Positions 43,710 through 53,063 are shown, counted from the first letter of the stretch. The stretch: 64,000 nucleotides of DNA from Hydrogenophaga sp. Root209 (GCF_001428625.1 NZ_LMIE01000007.1:100-64099), one strand, 5' to 3'. Program-made: numbers and translations. The notes: generated by a model from the sequence alone, not told the origin.

Positions 43710-44236
43710 GGGTGCGTCACCTCCACGGCCGACGGTTCCACGTCGGTTCGGAAGAACACGCGGCACAGCTCCACCACCGCCTGCAGCAGCATGAGCACCA
43801 ATGCCATCGGCACCACCGCCTTGGCCGGCCAGATGGGCGGGTTCCAGGCCGAGAAGCTGGTCTCGCGGTACTGCCACGCGCTCCAGGCCGATGGCCAGCT
43901 GAAATAGATGAGGATGGCGCAGAACAGGATGATCACGGGGAAGTTGACCAGGTCCATGCGGCGCTGCCACGCCGGGTTCAAGCGTTGGCGAACCAGGTCC
44001 AGCGTGACATGGCCGCGCAGGTGCAACAGGTAGGGGCCGCCCAGCAGGAAATACGGGCCGAACAGCAGCACCGCGAGCTCCATGGCCCACACGGTGGGGT
44101 CGTTGAAAAGGTAGCGGCGCACCACCTCGTACAACATGACGGGCACGACGATGGCCATGAGCCAGACGGTGACGTGAAAGATGGCGCGGTTCAGGCGCGT
44201 GACGGCCGAGGTGGCCGCCGACAACCAGGCGGGCAT
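43706..44236 (-). CDS. dctQ: TRAP transporter small permease (DctQ family)
   Basis: A 176-residue protein with four membrane segments, typical of DctQ, with VPVMLYEVVRRYLFNDPTVWAMELAVLLFG as the core (positions about 29-58). ATG 44236 was chosen because AAGGAA precedes it at a good distance; a GTG 12 codons upstream is less likely. It lies between dctP and dctM. Confidence 0.9.
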   Translation of the reverse strand: MPAWLSAATSAVTRLNRAIFHVTVWLMAIVVPVMLYEVVRRYLFNDPTVWAMELAVLLFGPYFLLGGPYLLHLRGHVTLDLVRQRLNPAWQRRMDLVNFPVIILFCAILIYFSWPSAWSAWQYRETSFSAWNPPIWPAKAVVPMALVLMLLQAVVELCRVFFRTDVEPSAVEVTHP

Positions 44237-44303
44237 ACCGAATTCCTTGAAGGGCGAACGAGAGCCCCCCACGCCACCGGCAGGCAGCGCGGGGCGCGTG
44301 CGA

Positions 44304-45350
44304 TCAGGCCAGCAGGCCGAGTTCCTTCATGAAGGCAATCTGGCTGTCCAGGATCTTGCCGGCCAGGGCATCTCCCTTGGTGGCGGCGCGCCAGGCTTCG
44401 ATGGCCTTGGGCCGCGCGGCGGCCACGTCGGCCGCGCTGAAGCGGATGATCTCGCAGCCCTTGGCCTGGTACTTCGCGAGCACCGCGGCGTCGTTGACCA
44501 CGATGCGCTGGCGCAGCGAGCCCGACACCTCGCGCGCGGCCACCACCAGCGCGGCCTTGAACTCGGCGGGCAGCTTGTCGTGCGCGGCGCGGTTGGCCAC
44601 GTAGGCGGTGGCGGTGGTGGGCTGGTGGAAGCCCGGCACGATCACGAACTTGGCCACCTCGGCCAGACCGGCTTCGAAATTGGCGGTGAGGTCCCCGCGG
44701 TCGGCCATGTCGATCACGCCTTTGTCGAGCGCGGAATACACCTCACCCGTGGGCAAGGGCGTCACGGCCACGCCGAAGGCGCCCATGACCGAGGACGCCA
44801 GACCCACGAAGCGGCCCTTCTTGCCCTGCAGGTCGGCGATCTTGCGGATCGGCACCTTGGAGTGCAGAGGCTCCTGGCCATACACGGTGGGGGCGATGTA
44901 GTGCAGGCCCGCCGGTGCATAGGCCTGGCGCGCCATCTCCAGGCCGCCCTTCTCGTAGAACCAGGCCTCGTATTCGTCGCTCTCGGCGAAACCGAAGGGG
45001 ATCGTGCTGGTGAAGGCGAACGACGGGATCTTGCCGGCTTCATAGCCGTCGAAGGTCTTCATCATTTCAAAGGCGCCACCGCGCACCGCATCGAAGGCCT
45101 GGGCGGCCGGCACGATCTGGCCGGCGGCGAACAGGTTGATCTTGAAGCGTCCGCCGGTGAGTTCGGCCACGCGGGCCACGAAATGCTCCTCGAACTTCTG
45201 CGGTGTGGTGCCACCGTCCCACAGCGCCTGCATGCGCCAGGTCACGGTGGCCTGGGCGCTGGCCAGTTTCGGGGCGGCCAGGCCTGCGACGGCGGCCCCG
45301 GCCAGGGCGGATTTGAGCATCGCGCGCCGCGCAACGGTTTTCTGGGTCAT
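44304..45350 (-). CDS. dctP: TRAP transporter substrate-binding protein (DctP family)
   Basis: A 348-residue periplasmic binding protein with an N-terminal RR motif (ARRAMLKSALAG) and a cleavage site near residue 32, suggesting Tat or Sec export. TRAP features: VTWRMQALWDGGTTPQKFEEHFVARV and FEMMKTFDGYEAGKIPSF, so it is of the DctP type for carboxylic acids. The mature domain would bind a carboxylate through a conserved Arg. First gene of the TRAP-HMG-CoA reductase operon, divergent from the MocR regulator. Confidence 0.92.
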   Translation of the reverse strand: MTQKTVARRAMLKSALAGAAVAGLAAPKLASAQATVTWRMQALWDGGTTPQKFEEHFVARVAELTGGRFKINLFAAGQIVPAAQAFDAVRGGAFEMMKTFDGYEAGKIPSFAFTSTIPFGFAESDEYEAWFYEKGGLEMARQAYAPAGLHYIAPTVYGQEPLHSKVPIRKIADLQGKKGRFVGLASSVMGAFGVAVTPLPTGEVYSALDKGVIDMADRGDLTANFEAGLAEVAKFVIVPGFHQPTTATAYVANRAAHDKLPAEFKAALVVAAREVSGSLRQRIVVNDAAVLAKYQAKGCEIIRFSAADVAAARPKAIEAWRAATKGDALAGKILDSQIAFMKELGLLA

Positions 45351-45457
45351 GTCTTGTCTCCAATCGATCTGGTTGTGCATCCCGCAGGTTGGGCGGGCAG
45401 TGGGCGTCACCGGCGAGGGCAACGACGGGCAAAGTGTATCGATGGGAATCACCTCAA

Positions 45458-45497
45458 AAGGGTACAGTTTGGTGACGGACAGAAAAACCGTACCCCT
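45458..45497. promoter_or_regulatory. Inverted repeat in the dctP/MocR divergent promoter
   Basis: AAGGGTACAGTTT (45458-45470) and AAACCGTACCCCT (45485-45497) are near-perfect inverted copies (11 of 13) with centres 27 bases apart. The pair lies in the 167-base gap between divergent start codons and is a good candidate operator for the MocR protein. Its position just upstream of the regulator gene suggests autoregulation. Confidence 0.6.
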
Positions 45498-45517
45498 CGT
45501 TTGATGGAGACAGCGCC

Positions 45518-46921
45518 TTGCAGAACCGCCCGCCCTTCTCTGACGCCGATGCCTCGCCCGACACCAAGGTGGAAGCGCTGGTGAAGCGCATCGCGCAGGC
45601 CATCGACCACGACCTGTTGCCCGCGGGCACGCGGCTGCGCTCCGTGCGCGACTGCGCCGACAAGGAGGGCGTCTCGCGCAATACCGTGGTGGAGGCCTAC
45701 AACCGGCTGATCGCGCGTGGCTACGCCGAGTCGAGGCCGGGCTCGGGCTACTTCGCGCGCAAGGCCACGGGCTCGCGCGCTCAGGCGCCGGCGGCGCACC
45801 TGAGCGAGGCGGTGGACGTGGTCTCGCTGTTGCGCGAACAACTGGAGCAACATTACGAAGTGCGCGTGGGCGATGGCCGGCCCCCGGCCACGTGGATGGA
45901 AGGCTCGGAGCTGGGCCGCCATCTGCGCGGCGTGCGCTCCAACACCTGGAACCAGCTTGAACACGGCTACGGCACGCCCTGGGGTTACCTGCCACTGCGC
46001 CAGACCATCGCGCGCCTCCTGCATGAGCGATCGATCCAGGCCGACGCGCGACAAGTGCTCCTGACGCAGGGCGCCAACCACGCGCTGGACCTGATCGTCA
46101 GGCAGCTCTTGCGGCCGGGCGACGTGGTGCTGGTGGACTCGCCGGGCTACTACCCGCTCTTTGGCAAGCTCAAGCTGGCCGAGGTGACCATGGTGGGCGT
46201 GCCGCGCCTGCCCGACGGGCCTGACCTGGAGGCGTTGCACGCGCTGGCGGCGGCACACCGGCCCAAGGTGTTCTTCACGCAATCGCTCGCGCACAACCCC
46301 ACCGGGGGTTCGCTCTCGCTGGCCAAGGCGCACCGGCTGCTGCAACTCGCCGCACAACACGACATCCAGATCGTGGAGGACGATCCGTTTGCAGATCTCA
46401 TGCCGGCCAGTGCGCCACGCCTCTCGGCGCTGGATCAGCTCGACCGCGTGATCTACGTGAGCAGCTTTTCCAAGACGCTCTCAGCCGGCCTGCGCGTGGG
46501 CTTCATGGCCGGGCCCAGCGCGATCATCAACGACTTGTGCGACCTCAAGATGGTGACGCTGGTCTCCACCTCGGATTTTGTCGAACGCGTGGTCAGCCAG
46601 CTCATCGACGGGGGTCAGTACCGTCGGCACCTCACACGGCTCAAGGCGCGTCTCCATGTCGCGCAACGCCTTTCGTTGCCGGCCATGGAACGTGCCGGCC
46701 TGCGGCTGCTTTCACCCTACACAGGGGGCTACTACGTGTGGGCCGAGTTGCCGGGTGGTGAAACGGAAATCGACCTGGTGCGCCGCGCCGCCGCCGAAGG
46801 CATCTTCGTCTCGCCAGGCTCTGTCTTTTTTCCGGACCGCCATTCCGCACGTCCGTGCATGCGTGTGAACATCGCCTACGCCAGTGACGAACGCTTCCTG
46901 CGCCTGTTTCAAACCGGCTGA
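45518..46921 (+). CDS. MocR/PdxR-type regulator (GntR helix fused to aminotransferase-like domain)
   Basis: A 467-residue regulator: an N-terminal GntR winged helix (RLRSVRDCADKEGVSRNTVVEAYNRL, about 35-60) joined to a fold-type I aminotransferase domain with the PLP lysine in YVSSFSKTLSAGL and the HNPTGG motif. Such proteins use PLP plus an effector to activate adjacent genes. A TTG at 45518 is the only sensible start; it is preceded by GGAGA. Divergent from dctP, so it probably controls TRAP and HMG-CoA reductase expression. Confidence 0.9.
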   Translation: MQNRPPFSDADASPDTKVEALVKRIAQAIDHDLLPAGTRLRSVRDCADKEGVSRNTVVEAYNRLIARGYAESRPGSGYFARKATGSRAQAPAAHLSEAVDVVSLLREQLEQHYEVRVGDGRPPATWMEGSELGRHLRGVRSNTWNQLEHGYGTPWGYLPLRQTIARLLHERSIQADARQVLLTQGANHALDLIVRQLLRPGDVVLVDSPGYYPLFGKLKLAEVTMVGVPRLPDGPDLEALHALAAAHRPKVFFTQSLAHNPTGGSLSLAKAHRLLQLAAQHDIQIVEDDPFADLMPASAPRLSALDQLDRVIYVSSFSKTLSAGLRVGFMAGPSAIINDLCDLKMVTLVSTSDFVERVVSQLIDGGQYRRHLTRLKARLHVAQRLSLPAMERAGLRLLSPYTGGYYVWAELPGGETEIDLVRRAAAEGIFVSPGSVFFPDRHSARPCMRVNIAYASDERFLRLFQTG

Positions 46922-46963
46922 GGATTCGCATGCCACGGGCAGCTATCGCTGGTGTTCAGTACG

Positions 46964-47749
46964 TCAGCGGCCCAGGAACCTGGGCTGACGTTTCTCCAGA
47001 AAGGCAGAACAACCCTCGTGTGCATCGTCGCTTTCCAGGACCAGGCTGATGGTGGCCATCTCGTGAGCGAGTGCGGAGCTCAGCGGCATGTCCGCGCCAT
47101 GAAGCATGCTGCTCTTGAGCAGCCGCAGTGCCCAGGGTGATTTGTCTGCGATGCGGTTCGCCAAGGCCATGCTTTCGTTCATCAGGTCCGACCGAGGCAC
47201 CGCCCGGTTGACCAGCCCCAGTTGAACGGCCTCGGCGGCAGAGATGAAATCGCCGGTGAACATGAGCATCTTGGCTTGGCACAAGGGGATCTGGCGCATC
47301 AGGCGCTGCGAGCCACCACCGCCTGGAAACAGGCCCAACTTGATTTCCGGCAGACCCAGCTTGGCGTCGTCTGCCATGAGCCTGATGTCGGTGGTCAACA
47401 GGAATTCAGCGCCCCCACCCAAGGCCCAGCCGTTGACCGCTGCGATGGTGGGCTTGGCACTTTCCTCGAACCGGCGGAACACCCGGTGCAGCACCACGGC
47501 AAATTCCTGGTAATGCGCCAGGCCTCGGCGGCTGTTGAGGTCGGCGATGTTCCCCCCCGCGATGAACGTGCGTTCGTCGCAGCCCGTGATCACGATCACC
47601 CGCACGGCGGGGTCGGCCTCCAGTTGATCGAGTGCTTCCTCCATGGCCAGCACCATGGGGACGTCCAGCGTGTTCATGGTCTTCGGGCGGTTGAAGGTCA
47701 TCACGCCGACCGCGCCTTCGGTGCGGGTCAACACATGGGGTTCGGTCAT
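46964..47749 (-). CDS. Enoyl-CoA hydratase/isomerase family protein
   Basis: A 261-residue crotonase-fold protein, last gene of the long acyl-CoA operon. CoA-pocket and oxyanion-hole motifs are seen: TFIAGGNIADL, NGWALGGGAEFLL and KLGLPEIKLGLFPGGGGSQRL. The catalytic Glu equivalents appear present. ATG 47749 was chosen because GAGGAAA precedes it; an ATG at 47782 in an ATGA overlap with the ligase stop is the alternative. It could hydrate an unsaturated CoA ester formed after activation by the neighbour ligase. Confidence 0.9.
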   Translation of the reverse strand: MTEPHVLTRTEGAVGVMTFNRPKTMNTLDVPMVLAMEEALDQLEADPAVRVIVITGCDERTFIAGGNIADLNSRRGLAHYQEFAVVLHRVFRRFEESAKPTIAAVNGWALGGGAEFLLTTDIRLMADDAKLGLPEIKLGLFPGGGGSQRLMRQIPLCQAKMLMFTGDFISAAEAVQLGLVNRAVPRSDLMNESMALANRIADKSPWALRLLKSSMLHGADMPLSSALAHEMATISLVLESDDAHEGCSAFLEKRQPRFLGR

Positions 47750-47778
47750 GTGGGTTTCCTCGGTATTGGCCAGGGGGC

Positions 47779-49431
47779 TCATGTCCCGGGCGGCTTGTCG
47801 CGTTTTTTCAGATGCCTGAGGTCGATCACCCCAGGGGCGGTTCGCGGGTCCACAACGTCAGCAAACAGCTGGTGCTTCTGCACCTTCTGCGTGCTGGTGG
47901 TGGGAATTTCCTGGCTGAAGAACAGCCAGCCCGGTGTCTTGAAATAGGACAGCAGGCTGTTGCAATGTTCAAACAACCCCTGCACCAGCGGATCATTTGG
48001 GTCTGGGCGGGCCGCATACCCTGGTTTGAGAACGACACACGCCAGGACCTCTTCCTCACGCACCTCGTCCTTGACCGCCAGCACGGCCGCCTGAGCCACC
48101 GCAGGGTGGGCCTGCAGCGCGGCCTCGACCTCGGCTGCGGCGATGTTCTCGCCTGAGCGCCGGATGATGTTCTTGCGCCGCTCCAGAAAGTGCAGCAACC
48201 CGTCCGGATCGCGCACCACGATGTCGCCGGTGTGGAACCAGCCACCACGCCAGGCTTCTTCCGTTGCAGCGTCGTCGTGCAGGTAACCGCTGAACGCATC
48301 CTTGCGCGGGGTGGCCGCCGAGTGGCGCACCAGCAGTTCCCCCGGCGTGCCGTCGGGCAGGTCGTCGCCTGCGTCGCTGGCCACGCGCACCTCCAGCCCG
48401 GGCTGGGCGCGTCCGATCGCCCGTGTGCCCACCTGTCGGGGCTCCTCGGCATCGAAGATGGCACGGACGTATTCCGTCATGCCCCAGATTTCGATGAGGG
48501 GATAGCCAAAGCGCTGTTCAAACGCCGCATGGCGTTGAGGGTCCACCCCGGCACCGATGGCAAAACGCACCCGGTGGTTGCGCTCCAGGGCATGCGACGG
48601 CTGGTTGAGCAACATGGGGACCACCACGCCCAGGTAGTGCACGACAGTGGCTTGTGATTCGTGGACCTCGTTGAACCAGCGCGACGGCTGGAAACGGTCC
48701 GTCTGCACCTGGCAGTTGCCCTTGAGGAGTGCGCAGTAAAAGGAGAACACCGATGCATTGACGTGGAACACCGGCAATGGGTTGTAGATGCGTTCGCAGG
48801 CTTCACCGAATGCGATGAGACCCCCGCGCGTGGCATACCAGCGCCCGGCCGCCAGTTCGTAGCGGTGGGACAGCAGACATCCCTTGGGTCGCCCGGTGGT
48901 GCCCGACGTGTAGAGCACGCTGGCCACCGAGGCGGCCTCGACCACGGTGGAGGTGGCGGGTTGCCGGGCGCGGGGCAGTGGAAGATCGGCTTCCTGCAGT
49001 GTCACCACGGCGGGCCTTTGGCTGCCGAGTGACAGCGCCTGCTGCAACAGAGGCAGCAGATGGTCCAGCACCACCACCAGATCGAGTTGGGCATGCCCGA
49101 CCACATAGGCCATTTCCTGCGGTCGGTGATCGGGGTTGAGGGGCACGCAGCACACCCCCAATGCGTTCATCGCCAGCTTGTGCAGGAAATGCTCCAGCCG
49201 GTTTTCCAGCAGCATTCCGACACGGTGCCCGACGCCGTAGCCTGCACTGGCATAACGCTCCATCAGGCTGCGCACCATGGTGGCCGTCTGGGCATAGGTC
49301 CACTCCAGGCCCTGGGGTGCGCTGGCCCGGGCAGGGTTGGCGGGTGCCGCCAGAAAAAGCTGGTCTCCATACCGAAGCGCTGCTTCGAAGAAGACCTCGC
49401 CCACCGTGGACGTTTCGCGTATCTCAATCAT
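47779..49431 (-). CDS. Acyl-CoA ligase (AMP-binding)
   Basis: A 550-residue acyl-adenylate-forming enzyme. The phosphate loop is YTSGTTGRPKG (about 178-188), followed by IWGMTEY, WFHTGDIVVRD and RRKNIIRRSGENI; the C-terminal catalytic Lys is in STQKVQKH. All expected motifs are intact, in contrast to the ligase at 19723. It resembles crotonobetaine/carnitine-CoA and other medium acyl ligases. It starts 34 bases behind the carboxyltransferase gene and would activate the pathway substrate or an intermediate. Confidence 0.92.
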   Translation of the reverse strand: MIEIRETSTVGEVFFEAALRYGDQLFLAAPANPARASAPQGLEWTYAQTATMVRSLMERYASAGYGVGHRVGMLLENRLEHFLHKLAMNALGVCCVPLNPDHRPQEMAYVVGHAQLDLVVVLDHLLPLLQQALSLGSQRPAVVTLQEADLPLPRARQPATSTVVEAASVASVLYTSGTTGRPKGCLLSHRYELAAGRWYATRGGLIAFGEACERIYNPLPVFHVNASVFSFYCALLKGNCQVQTDRFQPSRWFNEVHESQATVVHYLGVVVPMLLNQPSHALERNHRVRFAIGAGVDPQRHAAFEQRFGYPLIEIWGMTEYVRAIFDAEEPRQVGTRAIGRAQPGLEVRVASDAGDDLPDGTPGELLVRHSAATPRKDAFSGYLHDDAATEEAWRGGWFHTGDIVVRDPDGLLHFLERRKNIIRRSGENIAAAEVEAALQAHPAVAQAAVLAVKDEVREEEVLACVVLKPGYAARPDPNDPLVQGLFEHCNSLLSYFKTPGWLFFSQEIPTTSTQKVQKHQLFADVVDPRTAPGVIDLRHLKKRDKPPGT

Positions 49432-49465
49432 GGAGCGTTGTTCCTGCAAGAAGGGGGGCTGCCCG

Positions 49466-51073
49466 TCAAAGTCGCAAGACGCCGTAGCCTTCCTGGCCAA
49501 AAGGCGCGTTGAGAGAGGCGATGATGGCCATGCCCAGAGCATTGCGCGTGTCCACCGGGTCGAGGATGCCGTCGTCCCACATCTCTGAGGTTGAGTGGTA
49601 GGCGTCGCTCTCGGCCTGGAAGCTTTCCAGCACCGGTTGGCGGATTTCGGCGATCTGCTCTTCGCTGAGGTGTTCGCCGTGGCGCTGCAGTTGGCGGATC
49701 TTGACGTCGGCCAGCGTGTTGGCCGCCTGCTCGGCGCCCATCACCGCGATCTGTGACTGCGGCCACATCCACAGGAAGCGGCCATCGAACGCGCGCCCGC
49801 ACATGCCGTAGTTGCCTGCACCGAACGAGCCGCCGACGATGACGGTGAACTTGGGCACCGTGCAGCCGACCTGGGTCATGATCATTTTGGCGCCATCTTT
49901 GGTGATGCCGCGCTCCTCGTACTCGCGCCCCACCATGTAGCCGGTGATGTTCTGCAGAAAGACCAGCGGTGTCCGGTCGCGGTCGCACAGGCGCATGAAG
50001 TGCGCGGCCTTGAGCGAGCTGTCGTTGAACAGCACGCCGTTGTTCGCCAGGATGCCGACCTTGCAGCCCCAGATGCGCGCAAAGCCGCAGACCAGCGTGG
50101 TGCCGTAGCCCGGTTGATATTCGTGGAAGTGACTACCGTCCACGATGCGGGCGATCACCTCGCGCATGTCGAAGCCGGTTTTCCAGTCGGTGGGAATGAT
50201 GCCGTAGAGCTCTTTCGGGTCGTAGTGCGGCGCCTCGGGCTCAATGCGGTCGATGCGCTGCTTTTGCACCGGCGTGGTCTGGGCAAAGATGTCGCGCGCA
50301 ATGGCAAACGCATGCGGCTCGTCATCGGCCGCGTAATCGCAGGTACCGGAGACGGTGGTGTGCATGTCGGCGCCGCCCAGGGCCTCGGCGCTGACCACCT
50401 CGCCGGTGGCCGCCTTCACCAGAGGCGGGCCACCCAGGAACACGCCACCGTTGCCGCGCACGATGACGCTGTAGTCGCACAGTGCGGGAATGTAGGCGCC
50501 ACCCGCCGTGCAATGCCCCAGCACCACGGCGATCTGCGGCACGCCCATCTTGGACAACGTGCACTGGTTGCGAAAGATGCGCCCGGCCGTGTAGCGGTCG
50601 GGAAACAGATCGGCCTGCAGCGGCAGGAAACCACCAGCGCTGTCGCACAGGTGAATCACGGGCAGGCGGTTCTCGATCGCGATGTCCAGCGTGCGCACGA
50701 TCTTCTTGACCGACAGCGGGTACCAGGCGCCGCCCTTGATGCTGGGGTCATCCGCGTGGATGACGACCTCGCGGCCGTGCACGATGCCGATGCCCGAGAC
50801 CTGGCCGGCGCCGTGCACGTCACCGCCATACGACTTGTTGGCGGCCAGGGCACCAATCTCCAGAAACGGTGTGCCCGGGTCGAGCAGCAGTTCCAGGCGC
50901 TCGCGCACGGTGAGCTTCTTGTGTTTGTGCAGGCGGTCGATGTCGCGCTGCGGCCGCACGTTGCGAGCCTGGTTCAGGCGTTCGTGCAATTGCTCGACGC
51001 GCTGCGCCATGGCGGCGTGGTTCTGGCGGTAGCTGTCCGAGCCTGTGTCCAGGCGGCTGTTGATGCGGCTCAT
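49466..51073 (-). CDS. Acyl-CoA carboxylase, carboxyltransferase (beta) subunit
   Basis: A 535-residue carboxyltransferase of the methylcrotonyl-/geranyl-CoA carboxylase beta type (LiuB/AtuC; about 535). Two crotonase-like halves: LCDSAGGFLPLQ and GHCTAGGAYIPALCDYSVI in the N half, LANNGVLFNDSSLKAAHF, LQNITGYMVGREYEERGI and VGGSFGAGNYGMCGRAF in the C half. It transfers carboxybiotin CO2 to an acyl-CoA. It overlaps the biotin-carrier gene. Which CoA ester is used (3-methylcrotonyl, geranyl or other) cannot be told. Confidence 0.93.
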   Translation of the reverse strand: MSRINSRLDTGSDSYRQNHAAMAQRVEQLHERLNQARNVRPQRDIDRLHKHKKLTVRERLELLLDPGTPFLEIGALAANKSYGGDVHGAGQVSGIGIVHGREVVIHADDPSIKGGAWYPLSVKKIVRTLDIAIENRLPVIHLCDSAGGFLPLQADLFPDRYTAGRIFRNQCTLSKMGVPQIAVVLGHCTAGGAYIPALCDYSVIVRGNGGVFLGGPPLVKAATGEVVSAEALGGADMHTTVSGTCDYAADDEPHAFAIARDIFAQTTPVQKQRIDRIEPEAPHYDPKELYGIIPTDWKTGFDMREVIARIVDGSHFHEYQPGYGTTLVCGFARIWGCKVGILANNGVLFNDSSLKAAHFMRLCDRDRTPLVFLQNITGYMVGREYEERGITKDGAKMIMTQVGCTVPKFTVIVGGSFGAGNYGMCGRAFDGRFLWMWPQSQIAVMGAEQAANTLADVKIRQLQRHGEHLSEEQIAEIRQPVLESFQAESDAYHSTSEMWDDGILDPVDTRNALGMAIIASLNAPFGQEGYGVLRL

Positions 51074-51561
51074 GCCGGTGTCTCCTCAGGTCGCACGCGG
51101 GCCAGCACGGCGCCACGCTGAAAGGTCTGGCCGGGCTGGAAGGGCAAGTCCTCCAGCGTGCCGCTCTGGGGCGCTTCGATGGTCATCTGCAACTTCATGC
51201 TCTCGATCACCAACAGGGCATCACCGGCCTGCACGCGGCTGCCGGGCTCGGCCAGCCAACCCACCACCACACCGGGCATGGGAGCGCTGGAGGTGCCTTG
51301 GGCCACCGCGCCGCTGGCGGCGGCGCTGCGCGTGGGGTCCACCCGCTCGATGACGCAGCTGCGCCCGTTCAACTGCAGGTACACCTCGTCACCGTGGGTC
51401 ACCACGCGCAGGTGGGCGGGACGCGCGCCGATCAGCGTGGTGTAGTGGGTTGGATCGAGGGCACGAACCGGTGACGCGGTGCCATCGACATGGAGGGAGT
51501 TTCCGTGTTTGAGCACCTGGTGGCGCCGGCCGGGGTCGGATCGGAAGACGTAACTTGTCAT
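51070..51561 (-). CDS. Free-standing biotin carboxyl carrier protein
   Basis: A 163-residue protein with a biotinyl domain at about 93-160; the biotin-accepting residue is Lys123 in VIESMKLQM (usual MKM is MKL). The N-terminal 90 residues resemble the linker/BT region between biotin carboxylase and biotinyl domain of fused alpha subunits. In LiuD and AtuF all of this is fused behind the biotin carboxylase; here it is a separate gene 32 bases downstream of it. The product would carry CO2 between the two enzymes. Confidence 0.9.
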   Translation of the reverse strand: MTSYVFRSDPGRRHQVLKHGNSLHVDGTASPVRALDPTHYTTLIGARPAHLRVVTHGDEVYLQLNGRSCVIERVDPTRSAAASGAVAQGTSSAPMPGVVVGWLAEPGSRVQAGDALLVIESMKLQMTIEAPQSGTLEDLPFQPGQTFQRGAVLARVRPEETPA

Positions 51562-51593
51562 GGGTTGTCCGGATGTGGAGGTAGGCGTCGGGA

Positions 51594-53063
51594 TCAGTTG
51601 TGCCAGGCGCCCATGGCCGCAAAAACGGCGGGTATGTCGCTGGCATGGCTCTCGCGGCTGGCGGCAGCGGCCACGGCCAACAGGGCGCGTCGTTCGTCCT
51701 CGCTCCAGTCGCGCGGACGCAACTCGGCCTTGTGACGCTCCAGGAACCCGGTATCGGTGGCGCCGGCCTGGAAGGCCGGGTGGGCCAGCACTCGGCCCAG
51801 AAAATCGGTGTTCACGGTCACGCCCAGCATCAGCGTGTCCTGCAGCGCCTGGCGCAGCCGGGCGATCGCCAGCTCCCGCGTGGCGCCATGGGCGATCAGC
51901 TTGGCCAGCATGGAGTCGAAGTCGGCGCCGACACGCGCGCCCTGGGTCACGCCATTGTCGAAACGGATGCCGGGCCCCTGCGGCTCGCCCAGCAGCAGCA
52001 CCTGGCCGGTGTCGGGCACAAAGCCCGCGTCGGCGTCTTCGGCCAGCACGCGGCACTCGATGGCGCTGCCCTGCCAGCGCACCTCGTCCTGGCACAACGG
52101 CAGCGGTTCGCCTTGCGCCACGCGCAGCTGCCACTCGACCAGATCCAGACCCGTCACCATCTCGGTGACCGGATGCTCCACCTGCAGCCGCGTGTTCATT
52201 TCAAGGAAATAGAACTCGCCCGTGGGCGCGACAATGCATTCCACCGTGCCGGCATTGATGTAACCGGCCGCACTGGCCAGTCGCACTGCGGCGTCGCAAA
52301 TGCGCTGGCGCAGCTCGGGTGCCAGCGTGGGCGCCGGGCTTTCCTCGATCAGCTTCTGGAAGCGCCGCTGGATCGAGCACTCGCGTTCGCCCAGGTGAAT
52401 GAGTTGGCCCTGGGTGTCGCCAAACACCTGCACTTCAATGTGTCGGGGTTGCTCGACAAACCGCTCGGCCAGCAGACGCCCGTCGCCGAAGTAGCGCTGG
52501 CTCTCGGCGCGGGCGGTAGCGATGGCCTGGTGCAGGGCGGCGGCTTCGCGCACGATCTGCATGCCCTTGCCGCCACCGCCGGCCGCGCCCTTGATCAACA
52601 GCGGAAAGCCGATGGCCGCCGCGCGCTCGGCGAAGTGCTGCGGGTCTTCGGCCTCGTCGGCCGATGGCGTGACCGGCACGTCGTGGCGCTGGGCAAACTG
52701 GCGTGCGGTGATCTTGTCGCCCATGAGCTCGATGACATGGGCGGGCGGGCCCACGAAGGTGAGCCCCGCCTCCGTCACCGCACGCGCAAACCCGGCGTTC
52801 TCGGACAGAAATCCGTAGCCCGGATGAATGGCGTCGCAGCCGCTGGCGATGGCGGCCTGGATCAGCGCCGGACCGTCGAGCCATGCCGACACAGGTGGCT
52901 CGCCGTGCAGTTCGATCGTCTCGTCGGCCACGGACAGCGCCGGACCGTGGCGGTCTTTGGCGTGCCAGGGCACGACGGTGGAGATCCCCATCCGTCTGGC
53001 GGTGCGCACGATCCGCAGCGCGATCTCGGCGCGGTTGGCGATGAACAGCTTGCGTATGGTCAT
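51594..53063 (-). CDS. Biotin carboxylase subunit of an acyl-CoA carboxylase
   Basis: A 489-residue biotin carboxylase ending right after the C-terminal domain, thus without the fused biotinyl domain of LiuD/AtuF alpha subunits (about 655-670). ATP-grasp motifs: IKGAAGGGGKGM (about 160-171), ECSIQRRFQKLIEESP, FYFLEMNTRLQVEHPVTE and the C-terminal IRFDNGVTQG. It carboxylates biotin on the carrier encoded at 51070. It overlaps the TetR gene by 4 bases. Confidence 0.94.
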   Translation of the reverse strand: MTIRKLFIANRAEIALRIVRTARRMGISTVVPWHAKDRHGPALSVADETIELHGEPPVSAWLDGPALIQAAIASGCDAIHPGYGFLSENAGFARAVTEAGLTFVGPPAHVIELMGDKITARQFAQRHDVPVTPSADEAEDPQHFAERAAAIGFPLLIKGAAGGGGKGMQIVREAAALHQAIATARAESQRYFGDGRLLAERFVEQPRHIEVQVFGDTQGQLIHLGERECSIQRRFQKLIEESPAPTLAPELRQRICDAAVRLASAAGYINAGTVECIVAPTGEFYFLEMNTRLQVEHPVTEMVTGLDLVEWQLRVAQGEPLPLCQDEVRWQGSAIECRVLAEDADAGFVPDTGQVLLLGEPQGPGIRFDNGVTQGARVGADFDSMLAKLIAHGATRELAIARLRQALQDTLMLGVTVNTDFLGRVLAHPAFQAGATDTGFLERHKAELRPRDWSEDERRALLAVAAAASRESHASDIPAVFAAMGAWHN

